A stretch of 32,611 bases of DNA from an uncultured Actinomycetes bacterium (GTDB lineage Bacteria > Actinomycetota > Actinomycetes > Nanopelagicales > Nanopelagicaceae), in contig CAJAEK010000123.1 of the NCBI GenBank assembly GCA_903938735.1, positions 1 to 32,611 of the forward strand. Direction: 5' to 3'. Under the pieces are notes generated by a model. That model did no database searches and had not been told where the DNA came from. It saw nothing but the letters and a program-made list of their open reading frames with translations. Of this stretch, positions 8,858-18,805 are shown piece after piece (within the stretch, counting starts at the first letter, position 1; each line of letters begins with the position of its first letter). A program made the translations under genes and the position numbers.

Positions 8858-9735
8858 GAGTTGCTCGAAAAGAAGTAATTTTTGCGGCGCTGCTTCTTGG
8901 CGTTGCTGCAATCTGGGGTGGCGCCTTCGTCGTCATGAAAGACACCTTGCGCCGCTTGGATGTGAATTCCTTCTTAGCGTGGCGTTTCATTATTGCCACG
9001 GCGATCCTGATCGCGATTCGCCCCGCCGCCCTGAAGTTGATTGACAAGAAATTCCTTCTCAAAGGTGCGCTGATCGGATCATTCCTTGGTGCTGGTTTTA
9101 TTCTGCAATCTTTTGGTTTAACAATGACATCGGTGGCAAAGACTGGATTCATTACCGGTCTCTATGTCGTTTTCACGCCGTTACTTGGCGCAGTGATTCT
9201 GCGGCAACGAACCCACATCTGGCAATGGATATCGGTAGCGATTGCCACAGTGGGCTTGGCGCTACTGTCTTACAACGGCGTGAATATTTCGACCGGTGAT
9301 TTCCTGGTCTTTCTTTCCGCTCTGGCTTTCGCCTCCCATATCTCCGCACTAGGGCAATGGAGTTCAGCGATGGATGTCTATGCCCTAACGATTGTCCAAC
9401 TGGGAACCTGCGCCGTCATCACGACAATTGCAAGCCTGAAGAGTGGTTTTCATATGCCGCCCGACCGTGGCGTCTGGTGGGCAATTATTTATACCGCCGT
9501 CTTCGCCACAGCAATCGCATTCATCTTTCAAACGTGGGCACAATCGTTCATGCCCGCTACGACCGTCGCAGTAGTCCTGACCATGGAGGTCGTATTCGCC
9601 GCCTGGTTTGGCGTTTGGTTCGGACACGAGACGATGACAGCGAAGATTCTCTTCGGGGGCTTGCTCGTCGTGACCGCCATGTATTTAATTATCCTGACCG
9701 AGAACATCAAGCCGAAGGCGGTAGAGACTGCATGA
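8854..9735 (+). CDS. DMT/EamA-family transporter
   Basis: Duplicated EamA-type membrane domain ([18 protein letters not shown]...); GTG start overlaps nfo stop (GTGA). Confidence 0.88.
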   Translation: MRVARKEVIFAALLLGVAAIWGGAFVVMKDTLRRLDVNSFLAWRFIIATAILIAIRPAALKLIDKKFLLKGALIGSFLGAGFILQSFGLTMTSVAKTGFITGLYVVFTPLLGAVILRQRTHIWQWISVAIATVGLALLSYNGVNISTGDFLVFLSALAFASHISALGQWSSAMDVYALTIVQLGTCAVITTIASLKSGFHMPPDRGVWWAIIYTAVFATAIAFIFQTWAQSFMPATTVAVVLTMEVVFAAWFGVWFGHETMTAKILFGGLLVVTAMYLIILTENIKPKAVETA

Positions 9736-10775
9736 TTGATTTACGTTCTGATACCGTCACTAAACCCAGCCAAGCGATGCGCGAAGCAATGTTCGCTGCT
9801 CCAGTCGGCGATGATGTGTATGGCGATGATGCGACTGCAAATTCATTAGAAGAGAGTGTCGCGCATTTGCTGGGCAAGGAAGCTGGCTTATTCACGCCTT
9901 CTGGTTCACTTGCCAATCAGCTGGCGATTCGAATGTTGGTCAAGCCCGGCGAGGAACTTCTTTCGGAAACTCATTCGCATATTGTCCGAGCCGAACTCGG
10001 TGCAGCCGCGGTCTTTAGTGGAATCACCACCCGCACGTGGTTAGCAGATCGCGGCATACTTAAAGCAAGCGATGTGCTGGAAATCGCTCGGCCAGATTCC
10101 GGTCCGTACCTGGTTTCAACCACCGCGATTGCCGTGGAAAACACTCATAATTTTGGTGGCGGATCCATCCAGCCGCTGAACGAGATTGCAGAATTGCGAC
10201 GAGAATCTCAAGCGCTCGGTATCGCCATGCATTTGGATGGCGCTCGGTTGTGGAACGCTCACGTGGCGACCGGAATCGCTTTAAAAGATTATGCCCAACA
10301 TTTTGACACTGTTTCGGTCTGTCTCTCCAAGGGTTTGGGTGCTCCAGTCGGCTCGGTCATGGTGGGTTCGAAGGAACTCGTGGCGACTGCACGCCAATGG
10401 CGTAAACGTTACGGCGCTGGCATGCGCCAGATTGGAATGCTGGCGGCGGCCGGTCATTTCGCGCTGGATAACAACATTGCTCGGCTATCCGAGGATCATC
10501 GACGTGCGCAATTAATTGCCACGGCAGCGCATTCAATCTCGCCAACATTTGTCGATCCAACAACCGTTGATACCAATATCGTCGCGTTAGATTTACGAGC
10601 GATAAAGGCGACAGCTAGCGAAGTAAATGCTTCGTTAAAGGCAGAAGGAATTCTTGCAAGTGCTTTGGGACCTAAATTCCTACGCCTCGTCACGCATCTA
10701 GATGTTAACGATGGTGATATTGAGGCTACTTGCGTGGCGCTTAAGAAAGTTCTAAGCAACGCCCTCGTGGCGTAG
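9732..10775 (+). CDS. ltaE: Low-specificity L-threonine aldolase
   Basis: [20 protein letters not shown]...GDDVYGDD..., [30 protein letters not shown] at 9732 overlaps preceding stop (ATGA), in frame within the longer ORF 9357-10775. Confidence 0.93.
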   Translation: MIDLRSDTVTKPSQAMREAMFAAPVGDDVYGDDATANSLEESVAHLLGKEAGLFTPSGSLANQLAIRMLVKPGEELLSETHSHIVRAELGAAAVFSGITTRTWLADRGILKASDVLEIARPDSGPYLVSTTAIAVENTHNFGGGSIQPLNEIAELRRESQALGIAMHLDGARLWNAHVATGIALKDYAQHFDTVSVCLSKGLGAPVGSVMVGSKELVATARQWRKRYGAGMRQIGMLAAAGHFALDNNIARLSEDHRRAQLIATAAHSISPTFVDPTTVDTNIVALDLRAIKATASEVNASLKAEGILASALGPKFLRLVTHLDVNDGDIEATCVALKKVLSNALVA

Positions 10776-11243
10776 CAACCAGTCTTTTACTTCAAGTCCA
10801 TAACCGTAATTTCCGAGTGCTCCACCGGTCTTGACGACTCGATGGCACGGGATGATCGGTGCAATTAAATTACGAGCACATGCACTACCGGCGGCACGTA
10901 CGGCGTCGGGTGATCCTGCTCGCTTTGCCAGATCGGCATACGACCAGACCTTGCCAGCTGGAATTTTGCGCATCGCTTTCCAGGCGGCCTGTGAAAATGC
11001 TGCGCCGGGTTGACGAGTCTGAATCGAATTAAAGGCGCTCAAATCACCATCAAAATAATCGCTCACCAGATCGCTGATGATGGGTATCGACTTTACGCGC
11101 GAGTGTTGTTGCGACGAGTCGGTCGGATCCATGCGCTCTAACAAATCATCAAAACTGCGAAAGCCGGCGCCGAGCAACACATGCTCGTTGCTAATGAGAT
11201 AGAGGGTCCCGACCGGAGTTTTGGTCGATGTCAGCGAGAGCAT
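10752..11243 (-). CDS. ogt: Methylated-DNA--protein-cysteine S-methyltransferase
   Basis: [30 protein letters not shown] active-site motif; IPAGKVWSYADLAKRAGSPDAVRAAGSA. Confidence 0.94.
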   Translation of the reverse strand: MLSLTSTKTPVGTLYLISNEHVLLGAGFRSFDDLLERMDPTDSSQQHSRVKSIPIISDLVSDYFDGDLSAFNSIQTRQPGAAFSQAAWKAMRKIPAGKVWSYADLAKRAGSPDAVRAAGSACARNLIAPIIPCHRVVKTGGALGNYGYGLEVKDWLLRHEGVA

Positions 11244-11281
11244 TTCTCAAGTGTAGGTCAGATTATTTAGCGGCGAAAGGT

Positions 11282-12625
11282 CTAGCGATCCCGCAACATC
11301 TCGGCTACCAAGAAGGCCAGCTCGAGTGATTGGGAGTGATTTAACCGTGGATCACAAGCGGTCTCGTATCGAGTCGCAAGGTCCTCGTGTGAAATCTGTT
11401 CGCCACCGCCTACGCACTCGGTCACATCATCACCAGTCAGTTCGATATGAATTCCGCCTGGGTGCGTGCCCTGTGCTTTATGGACCTCGAAGAAACCACG
11501 GACTTCATCGGTGACATCTTCAAATTTACGAGTCTTGTAACCGCTCGGAGCTTCATACGTATTTCCGTGCATAGGATCGCAGACCCAGAGAACTTTGGCG
11601 CCCGACTCAGTGATTGCCTTGACCAACGGCGGCAACTTCTCACGAATCAAGCCCGCGCCCATACGAGTAATCAAGGTCAAGCGGCCAGGCTCGTTAGTTG
11701 GGTTGAGCTTGGCAATCATCGCTAGCGCATCTTCTGGTGTTGTCTTTGGTCCCAGCTTGATGCCAATTGGGTTTTGAATCTTCGCTGCAAAGTCCATGTG
11801 TGCGCCGTCGAGTTGGCGAGTGCGCTCGCCAATCCAGACAAAGTGTGCGGAGACGTCGTATGGCAGATCAGTTCGAGAATCGATTCGAGTCAGCGCCTTC
11901 TCGTATTCAAGAATGAGCGCCTCGTGGCTCGAGTAAAAATCTACGGTCTTGAAGGCTTCGGGGTCCACACCGGCAGAAGCCATGAAATCCAAAGCGCGAC
12001 CGAGCTCGGTAGCCATCTGCTCATATCGAGCACCGAAACGTGGATCGCTGACAAAGCCCTTGTTCCATTCGTGCACCTGGCGAAGATCAGCAAAGCCGCC
12101 TTGCGTAAAGGCACGAACCAGATTGAGTGTGGCTGATGATGTGTTGTACACCTGCACGAGTCGCTGCGGATCTGGTCGGCGAGCTTCTTCAGTAAATTCA
12201 ATATCGTTAACAGCGTCGCCGCGATATGCAGGAAGCGTGACATCACCACGGGTCTCATCATTGTTGCTTCGTGGCTTAGCAAATTGTCCAGCCATGCGTC
12301 CGACCTTGATGACCGGCAAGCTAGCGAAATACTGCAAAACCGCAGCCATCTGCAAAATTGTTTTGATGCGATTACGAATCGAGTCGGCGGTAGCGGCGGC
12401 AAAAGTTTCGGCGCAATCTCCACCTTGAAGCCAAAACGCTTTTCCTTCGGCGGCTTCAGCGATACGAGCCTTGAGGTTGTCACATTCGCCGGCGAAGACC
12501 AGCGGTGGCAACTTCTTGAGTGTTTCAACAGCAGCGCGGACTTCAGCGCCATCTGGACCGCCGGGCCATTGTGGCTGTTGAGCAGCCACAAGACCTGGCG
12601 TGAAGAGTGAATCTAAATTAGCCAA
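11282..12625 (-). CDS. aroG: Class II 3-deoxy-7-phosphoheptulonate synthase
   Basis: QQPQWPGG, FWLQGGDCAETF, WIGERTRQLDGAHMDF, GIHIELTGDDVTECVGG motifs. Best start is TTG at 12625 (LANLDSLF); the ORF-track start at 12751 runs antisense-free into pfkA. Confidence 0.92.
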   Translation of the reverse strand: MANLDSLFTPGLVAAQQPQWPGGPDGAEVRAAVETLKKLPPLVFAGECDNLKARIAEAAEGKAFWLQGGDCAETFAAATADSIRNRIKTILQMAAVLQYFASLPVIKVGRMAGQFAKPRSNNDETRGDVTLPAYRGDAVNDIEFTEEARRPDPQRLVQVYNTSSATLNLVRAFTQGGFADLRQVHEWNKGFVSDPRFGARYEQMATELGRALDFMASAGVDPEAFKTVDFYSSHEALILEYEKALTRIDSRTDLPYDVSAHFVWIGERTRQLDGAHMDFAAKIQNPIGIKLGPKTTPEDALAMIAKLNPTNEPGRLTLITRMGAGLIREKLPPLVKAITESGAKVLWVCDPMHGNTYEAPSGYKTRKFEDVTDEVRGFFEVHKAQGTHPGGIHIELTGDDVTECVGGGEQISHEDLATRYETACDPRLNHSQSLELAFLVAEMLRDR

Positions 12626-13643
12626 AGAAAACTTCCGCTTCAGCGTAGAGCTCTGGGCGAACGAGCTTGAGCTCGGTTGTAGCGGATGCCAATGGAACAC
12701 GGGCGATGGTGGTTCCGTGGAGCGCAACCATCTTTCCAAAATCGCCTTCATGGATTGCGGTGATTGCGTTTACGCCAAAGCGAGTAGATAGAACCCGGTC
12801 AAATGCGGTTGGTGAACCACCGCGTTGAATATGTCCGAGTACGACCGTGCGAGTCTCCTTGCCGGTCTTCTCTTCGATCTGTTGTGACAGCCACTCGCCA
12901 ATTCCTGACAACTTCACATGGCCGAATGAATCAAGGGTTTGATCCTTCACCATCATGTCGCCATCTTGCGGAATAGCGCCTTCAGCAATAACAATGATGG
13001 GCGCAAAGCCATCGGCAAAGCGACTCTCTACCCACTTGGCGACCTTGTCGACCGAGAACTTCACTTCTGGAATCAAAATTGCGGTTGCGCCACCGGCAAT
13101 ACCAGCGTGCAATGCGATCCAGCCAGCGTGACGACCCATAACTTCAACCACGAGCGCGCGGTGATGCGATTCTGCTGTGGTGTGGAGGCGATCAATTGCT
13201 TCCATCGCGATATTGACCGATGTATCAAAGCCAAATGTGTAATCCGTGTTATTCAAATCGTTATCGATGGTCTTAGGAACGCCGACAACCTTGACGCCCA
13301 ATGAATCGAGCTTGGTTGCGACACCCAAGGTATCTTCGCCGCCGATGGCGACAAGTGCATCCACGCCCATCTTTGCCAAATTCTCTTTGATGCGCTCAAC
13401 GCCATTTTCGATTTTGAATGGGTTGGTGCGCGAAGAACCAAGAATTGTTCCACCCTTAGGCAAAATGCCACGAGTGGTCTCCAGGTTCAAAGGCATGGTC
13501 AGGCCCTCGAGTGGACCCTTCCAACCGTCGCGGAATCCGACGAACTCGTAGCCATATTCCTTAACACCCTTGCGAACGACGCCGCGAATAACTCCATTAA
13601 GGCCGGGGCAATCTCCGCCACCAGTAAGGACACCAATACGCAT
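12618..13643 (-). CDS. pfkA: 6-phosphofructokinase, predicted pyrophosphate-dependent
   Basis: GVLTGGGDCPGLNGVIRGVV; GGEDTLG and PKTIDNDL signature; EVMGRHAGWIAL; GHIQRGGSPTAFDRVL. Confidence 0.93.
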   Translation of the reverse strand: MRIGVLTGGGDCPGLNGVIRGVVRKGVKEYGYEFVGFRDGWKGPLEGLTMPLNLETTRGILPKGGTILGSSRTNPFKIENGVERIKENLAKMGVDALVAIGGEDTLGVATKLDSLGVKVVGVPKTIDNDLNNTDYTFGFDTSVNIAMEAIDRLHTTAESHHRALVVEVMGRHAGWIALHAGIAGGATAILIPEVKFSVDKVAKWVESRFADGFAPIIVIAEGAIPQDGDMMVKDQTLDSFGHVKLSGIGEWLSQQIEEKTGKETRTVVLGHIQRGGSPTAFDRVLSTRFGVNAITAIHEGDFGKMVALHGTTIARVPLASATTELKLVRPELYAEAEVFFG

Positions 13644-13708
13644 TTCAAACTCCAGATCGGATGAAAAAAAGTTAGCCGTCGACAGTGACCTGACAAGTCT
13701 ACCCTCAG

Positions 13709-13714
13709 TAGGCT
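13709..13714 (+). promoter_or_regulatory. -10 element TAGGCT, 7 nt before xylB ATG
   Basis: TAGGCT-CTGTGCC-ATG; no SD. Confidence 0.5.
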
Positions 13715-13721
13715 CTGTGCC

Positions 13722-15155
13722 ATGCCGAATAATTCTGAGCCCAGCACATCCGCACAGACGCTGGTCGCGGGCGTCGATTCATCGACCCAGTCCGTGAAGG
13801 TCGTCATTCGAGATGCCCATACCGGGCGGCTGATTCGCGAAGGTCGTGCCAGCCATCCCGATGGCACCGAAGTGGACCCATCGCACTGGTGGTCGGCGCT
13901 AAACACGGCGATTGAAAGCGCTGGCGGTCTGGCCGATGTTCAGGCGATTTCGGTTGGCGGCCAACAACATGGCATGGTCGCACTAGATTCTGATGGACAG
14001 GTCATTCGCCCAGCGTTGTTATGGAATGACACTCGATCTGCATCAACCGCAAACAATCTCAACAACGAAATCGGTGGATCGCCGGCAATGGCAGAGGCTG
14101 TCGGTTCCTCGCTCGTTGCATCCTTTACTGCGAGCAAAGTCCGCTGGTTAGCTGATAACGAACCTGATAATGCCGCACGTGTAGCAGCAGTCGCACTCCC
14201 CCACGATTGGTTGTCGTGGAAATTATCTGGGTCAACCGATATCAATGATTTATTCACCGACCGGTCAGACGCATCCGGCACCGGGTATTTCGATTCGGTA
14301 AGTTCGAGCTATCGCCGAGATATTTTTGCACGCGCTCTGAAAAGTGATCGCGCGGTTGTGCTTCCGCGAATTGTTGGGCCAAATGAATTCGGCGCAATGA
14401 CATCAGCCGGATTAAAGATTGCCGCTGGTGCCGGTGATAACGCTGCCGCCGCGCTCGGTGTCGGGGCACAACCTGGCGATGTTGTGGTTTCACTCGGTAC
14501 AAGCGGTACCGCCTTTGCAGTTTCAGAAACACCAACACACGAAGGCACGGGAACGGTCGCTGGATTTGCTGATGCCACCGGTCGTTTCTTGCCCTTGGTC
14601 TGCACGCTCAACGCCGCCCGAATCATGGATGCTGCGACTCGAATTCTTGGCGTTGATTTTGATCGGCTCGGCCAATTGGCACTTGCGGCGCAATCGGGCG
14701 CAAACGGTCTAACACTGCTCCCGTATTTCGAAGGCGAGCGAACTCCCAACCACCCGAATGCCACTGGCGTTTTTGCCGGAATGGATTTAGCTAATTCGAA
14801 TCAACAAGATATTGCCCGCGCAATGATTGAGGGCATGCTCTGTGGATTGGCGGATGCGATAGAAGCCCTCGTTGAACTTGGTGTGGATGTTAAGCGAGTT
14901 CTACTTGTTGGCGGAGCCGCGAAAAATCCTGCGGTTGCACCAATTGCATCTGCACTTTTTGGGCGCGAAGTCTTGTTGCCTCCTGCTGGTGAATACGTAG
15001 CGGATGGCGCAGCGAAACAAGCCGCCTGGGCTTTGCTCGGTGGCGCAACCCCGCCGCAATGGAATCTCGGCGAAGTTGAAAAGTTCTCCTCGCCCGCAAC
15101 GCCAGAAGTTTTGGCACGCTATCGTCAATTGCGCGATCGAACCGAAGGTTGGTAA
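13722..15155 (+). CDS. xylB: Xylulokinase (FGGY family)
   Basis: [58 protein letters not shown]. Confidence 0.92.
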   Translation: MPNNSEPSTSAQTLVAGVDSSTQSVKVVIRDAHTGRLIREGRASHPDGTEVDPSHWWSALNTAIESAGGLADVQAISVGGQQHGMVALDSDGQVIRPALLWNDTRSASTANNLNNEIGGSPAMAEAVGSSLVASFTASKVRWLADNEPDNAARVAAVALPHDWLSWKLSGSTDINDLFTDRSDASGTGYFDSVSSSYRRDIFARALKSDRAVVLPRIVGPNEFGAMTSAGLKIAAGAGDNAAAALGVGAQPGDVVVSLGTSGTAFAVSETPTHEGTGTVAGFADATGRFLPLVCTLNAARIMDAATRILGVDFDRLGQLALAAQSGANGLTLLPYFEGERTPNHPNATGVFAGMDLANSNQQDIARAMIEGMLCGLADAIEALVELGVDVKRVLLVGGAAKNPAVAPIASALFGREVLLPPAGEYVADGAAKQAAWALLGGATPPQWNLGEVEKFSSPATPEVLARYRQLRDRTEGW

Positions 15156-15158
15156 GTC

Positions 15159-16088
15159 GTGACTCTTAAATCAGAGATACAGGCATATGTAGATTCCATG
15201 GCTGCATCAGGTTTACCGGCACAATGGGAAGCTCCAGTATCAGTGTTGCGCGCCAACACCGAGGGGCGTCCCACTCTCTCTGGCACACCTGAGAATATTT
15301 TTAACGTGGAACACCGGTTCATTCCTGGCCCAACCGCGGATTTACCGGTGCGAATTTATCGCCCACATGCCAAGACAACTTTGCCGGCGCTTATTTTCTT
15401 TCATGGCGGCGGGTGGGTGCTGAGCAATCTTGGCGTGTATGAACAATCGCTCCGTTCGCTAGCTAACCACGGTCAGTTCGTCGTCATCGCAGTGAATTAT
15501 CAAAAAGCACCCGAGCATCCATTTCCTACTCCATTTGATGATTGTTATGCCACGCTTGAATGGGTTCATAAGAATGCACAAACATTAGGTATTGAGCCGG
15601 CGATGATTGGGGTTGCTGGCGATAGTGCCGGTGGCAATCTCGCAGCGGGTGTTGCAATAAAGGCGCGTGACAACCAGCTACCTCTAGCATTTCAAGGGTT
15701 GATTTACCCATGCATTGAACCAGCGCTGACAACGGAATCTGCCAAAGCAAACGCAGCGGGATTTGGGTTGACTACTCGCGGAATGAAATGGTTCTGGGAG
15801 CAATACCTTCAGAATTCTCGGGATCATAAAAACCCCTATGCCGTGCCATCGACCGCAAAGACGCTAACAGGTGTCGCGCCGGCCATTGTTGTCACAGCTG
15901 AATATGACCCATTGCTGGATGACGGATATGGATACGCCGATATGCTGAAGCGTGATGGCGTTACCACCGTCTACCGTGAGTACGAAGGTCAGATACATGG
16001 CTTTTTCAGTTTGGCGGCGGTGACTAATGCTGCACTGGAACTGCAACACTTCTTGGCCGATGAAATAAACGCCCTACTAGGCAGGTAG
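15159..16088 (+). CDS. Alpha/beta hydrolase, hormone-sensitive-lipase-like esterase
   Basis: FFHGGGWVLSNL oxyanion motif, GVAGDSAGGNLAAG nucleophile elbow, catalytic D/H region EYDPLLDDGYGYA...GQIHGFF; GTG start. Confidence 0.9.
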   Translation: MTLKSEIQAYVDSMAASGLPAQWEAPVSVLRANTEGRPTLSGTPENIFNVEHRFIPGPTADLPVRIYRPHAKTTLPALIFFHGGGWVLSNLGVYEQSLRSLANHGQFVVIAVNYQKAPEHPFPTPFDDCYATLEWVHKNAQTLGIEPAMIGVAGDSAGGNLAAGVAIKARDNQLPLAFQGLIYPCIEPALTTESAKANAAGFGLTTRGMKWFWEQYLQNSRDHKNPYAVPSTAKTLTGVAPAIVVTAEYDPLLDDGYGYADMLKRDGVTTVYREYEGQIHGFFSLAAVTNAALELQHFLADEINALLGR

Positions 16089-16091
16089 TGT
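16086..16091 (+). promoter_or_regulatory. -10 element TAGTGT overlapping the hydrolase stop, 7 nt before EamA ATG
   Basis: TAGTGT-TCGGCAA-ATG. Confidence 0.35.
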
Positions 16092-16098
16092 TCGGCAA

Positions 16099-16968
16099 AT
16101 GTCACGACGCAATTGGGTGCTTTTCTTTCTGGTCGGCCTGCTCTGGGGTATTCCGTATCTCTTGATGAAGGTGGCGGTCCGCGAACTCTCACCCGCACTC
16201 ATCGTTTTTGACCGCGTATTTATTGGCTCGCTGGTTTTAATCCCAATAGCTATCAAACGTAAGACGCTTTCTCCAGCTTTCGCACACATGAAATACATTG
16301 CGATCTACGCCGTGGGCGAGATGGTCTTGCCATGGATCTTGATTACATCCGCAGAGAAAAAGGTGAGCTCTGGCCTTGCGGGACTTCTCGTCTCTACCGT
16401 TCCGATTTGGTCAACGATTATGGCTTCGTTCAATGGAGATAAATCGGTCTGGCATCACAAGCGACTCTTTGGTCTGATCCTTGGCTTTGTTGGACTGGTT
16501 TTGGTCGTGGGTATTGAAAGCTTCTCGGGCAATCAAAGTCTGTGGGCGATTGGCATGATTCTCCTTGCCTCGGTTGGCTACGCCGCTTCAACCATCATGG
16601 TCAATGCAAAGATTCCACACGTCGACGGGATAGCCATTAATGGCATTGCCATGGTCATTACTGCAATTGTGTATTTGCCGTTTGCAATCATCAATTGGCC
16701 ATCACGCGTTCCATCGGGCGAGGCAACACTCTCGTTGATCGCGCTTGGTCTCTTCCCAACCGCAATGGCATTTATCTATTTCTTCCAGCTCATGAAATCA
16801 ATCGGACCTGCTCGCAGCTCGCTGGTTACCTATCTCAATACAGCTTTCGCAGTGTTGTTGGGAGTGATTTTGTTACATGAGCCTTTGACAGTTGGAATCA
16901 TGGTGGGCTTGCCGCTAGTCCTTGTCGGTTCCTACTTCGCTAGCCGTAAATCCTCACCAGCGTCTTAA
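16099..16968 (+). CDS. DMT/EamA-family transporter
   Basis: Ten hydrophobic segments, LLWGIPYLLMKVAVRELSPALIVFDRVFIGS, typical EamA. Confidence 0.88.
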   Translation: MSRRNWVLFFLVGLLWGIPYLLMKVAVRELSPALIVFDRVFIGSLVLIPIAIKRKTLSPAFAHMKYIAIYAVGEMVLPWILITSAEKKVSSGLAGLLVSTVPIWSTIMASFNGDKSVWHHKRLFGLILGFVGLVLVVGIESFSGNQSLWAIGMILLASVGYAASTIMVNAKIPHVDGIAINGIAMVITAIVYLPFAIINWPSRVPSGEATLSLIALGLFPTAMAFIYFFQLMKSIGPARSSLVTYLNTAFAVLLGVILLHEPLTVGIMVGLPLVLVGSYFASRKSSPAS

Positions 16969-16974
16969 ATCTAT

Positions 16975-16999
16975 TTCTCTGATTTTATTTCTCAGAGAA
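16975..16999. terminator. Possible bidirectional terminator hairpin at convergent EamA/era ends
   Basis: TTCTCTGA-TTTTATTTC-TCAGAGAA, 8-bp stem overlapping the era stop codon; no strong U-tract. Confidence 0.35.
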
Positions 17000-17905
17000 G
17001 CCTAATCGCGCCAAAAGTTTAGGGTCGCGTTGCCATTCCTTTGATACTTTCACATGCAAGCCCAAGTAAATTTTGGCACCCAAGAAGGTCTCGATATTTC
17101 CACGCGCCCGAGTACCAATCGCCTTTAGTCGTGAGCCTTGTGGGCCGATGATGATTGCCTTCTGGCTATCGCGCTCCACATGCAGGGTGGCATGAATATC
17201 GTAAAAATTCTTCCCTTCGCGCAGGGACATCTCATCGATGGATATAACAACCGAGTGGGGCAACTCTTCATACAAATCTTCAATCGCTACTTCGCGGATT
17301 AGTTCTGTAATCGTCATCTCGACCGCTTGGTCGGTGGTGATGTCCTCGGGATACAAGCTTGGTGATTCAGGAAGCGCCTTAGAGAGCAGCTCGAGCAGTA
17401 AATCCATCTGCTGATCATGCTTTGCGCTGATCGGCACAATCTCTTTCGGCGTGATCCCTAGCTTGTTTGCAAAGTCCGCGACGTTTTGCAGATGAGCCAT
17501 CAACTCTTCTGGTTTCACTCGATCAATCTTGGTGATGGCCAAATAGATATTGCGCTGGCTGGCGATAGAACGAGCGATAAATTCATCGCCGGCACCGATT
17601 GCTTCATCGGCAGGCAAACAGAGGACGGCGGCATCTACTGATTCAAGGTTTTCCGTCACCATCTCGTTAAGACGAGCACCCAGCAACGTCTTGGGTTTGT
17701 GCACACCAGGCGTGTCGACCACGATCATCTGAAAACCAGGACGGGAAATGATTCCGCGGATGGGATTACGCGTCGTGTTGGGATGGTGCGATGTGATTGC
17801 AATCTTCTCGCCGACGAGAGCATTAATCAGTGTGCTCTTACCTACGTTCGGTCGTCCGACAATCGCGACAAAGCCAGCTGTGTGCGGCTTTGTTGATGAT
17901 GTCAT
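16985..17905 (-). CDS. era: GTPase Era
   Basis: GRPNVGKSTLINALVGEKIAITS, DTPGVHKP, KIDR, C-terminal KH domain (IIIGPQGSRLKAIGTRAR). Confidence 0.95.
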   Translation of the reverse strand: MTSSTKPHTAGFVAIVGRPNVGKSTLINALVGEKIAITSHHPNTTRNPIRGIISRPGFQMIVVDTPGVHKPKTLLGARLNEMVTENLESVDAAVLCLPADEAIGAGDEFIARSIASQRNIYLAITKIDRVKPEELMAHLQNVADFANKLGITPKEIVPISAKHDQQMDLLLELLSKALPESPSLYPEDITTDQAVEMTITELIREVAIEDLYEELPHSVVISIDEMSLREGKNFYDIHATLHVERDSQKAIIIGPQGSRLKAIGTRARGNIETFLGAKIYLGLHVKVSKEWQRDPKLLARLGFSEK

Positions 17906-17917
17906 ACTCGTATTCTC

Positions 17918-18805
17918 TCACTCGGTGGCCATCGGCATTACCAATTCCAGAATATCGGGCACCGATGTAACAAGCTCGGCCAATCTCTCGCCCACTAATC
18001 GGTGGCATCCCTCGCTGGTGGGCGAATTAATGGGTCCGGGCACCGCCATTACCGGTCTAAATATCTCGGCCGCATCACGCGCCGTCCGTAGCGAACCACT
18101 TCGAAAAGCCGCCTCCACAACAACTGTGCCCTTGGACAAAGCCGCGATGATTCGATTACGCGTTAAAAACCTCACTGGAATCGCAGGCACTTGTGGCATG
18201 ACCTCGCTGATCAAGATTCCATCATGAGTAATTTCTTCAAAGAGTCGCTCGTGCCCGGATGGATAATTTTTAGATATTCCGCCAGCCAGCACCGCGCACG
18301 TCACGCCCTCGGCGAGCAACGCTCCGCGATGCGCAGCGGCATCGATTCCATATGCTCCCCCGCTAATAACAGCCCAATCTCGATCAACAAAACCAGCGGC
18401 AAAATCTGAAGCAATGGTCGCCCCGTAATTCGTTGGATTTCGAGTGCCGACGATGGAGATTGATTGGGTGAGATATTGAACGTTTTCGCGATGACCACGA
18501 ATAATCAAGCCAATCGGAATCGCCGCCAAATCATTGAGTGGCTCTGGCCAATCCGATGATTCGGGCGTAATAAATTCGCCGTGAGCGCGTTCTATTTCTG
18601 CCAGGACTTCCTCGCCCAGCAATGAAAGCAGCCGCTCGGATATCCGCACCGACGAATGTTTCGCATCGGTGTAGACGCCAGCACGAAGCCGATCCCGCAC
18701 CTCGATAGGTCCGTGAATATCGATTTCGTTCGACCAATATTTAGAACCACCCTCGATGGCGGCGAAAAGCTCAAGCCGGGCAGTTAATTCAGGTGCGAGT
18801 GTCAC
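17918..18805 (-). CDS. dprA: DNA-processing protein DprA
   Basis: ISIVGTRNPTNYG, VISGGAYGIDAAAHRGAL, AVLAGGISKNYPSGHERL, GTVVVEAAFRSGSLRTARDA, VPGPINSPTSEGCHRLV. Confidence 0.94.
   Translation of the reverse strand: MTLAPELTARLELFAAIEGGSKYWSNEIDIHGPIEVRDRLRAGVYTDAKHSSVRISERLLSLLGEEVLAEIERAHGEFITPESSDWPEPLNDLAAIPIGLIIRGHRENVQYLTQSISIVGTRNPTNYGATIASDFAAGFVDRDWAVISGGAYGIDAAAHRGALLAEGVTCAVLAGGISKNYPSGHERLFEEITHDGILISEVMPQVPAIPVRFLTRNRIIAALSKGTVVVEAAFRSGSLRTARDAAEIFRPVMAVPGPINSPTSEGCHRLVGERLAELVTSVPDILELVMPMATE

Noticed and set aside
9357-9731. N-terminal extension of the threonine aldolase ORF
   Set aside because: Overlaps the EamA gene out of frame; the conserved N-terminus [12 protein letters not shown] begins at 9732 with an ATGA overlap.
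11941-12591. Long antisense ORF (216 aa) opposite the DAHP synthase gene
   Set aside because: Lies wholly antisense to a well-supported conserved CDS and its translation shows no domain-like pattern; typical shadow ORF.
12626-12751. N-terminal extension of the DAHP synthase ORF
   Set aside because: Runs through the pfkA coding end in another frame and does not resemble the family N-terminus.
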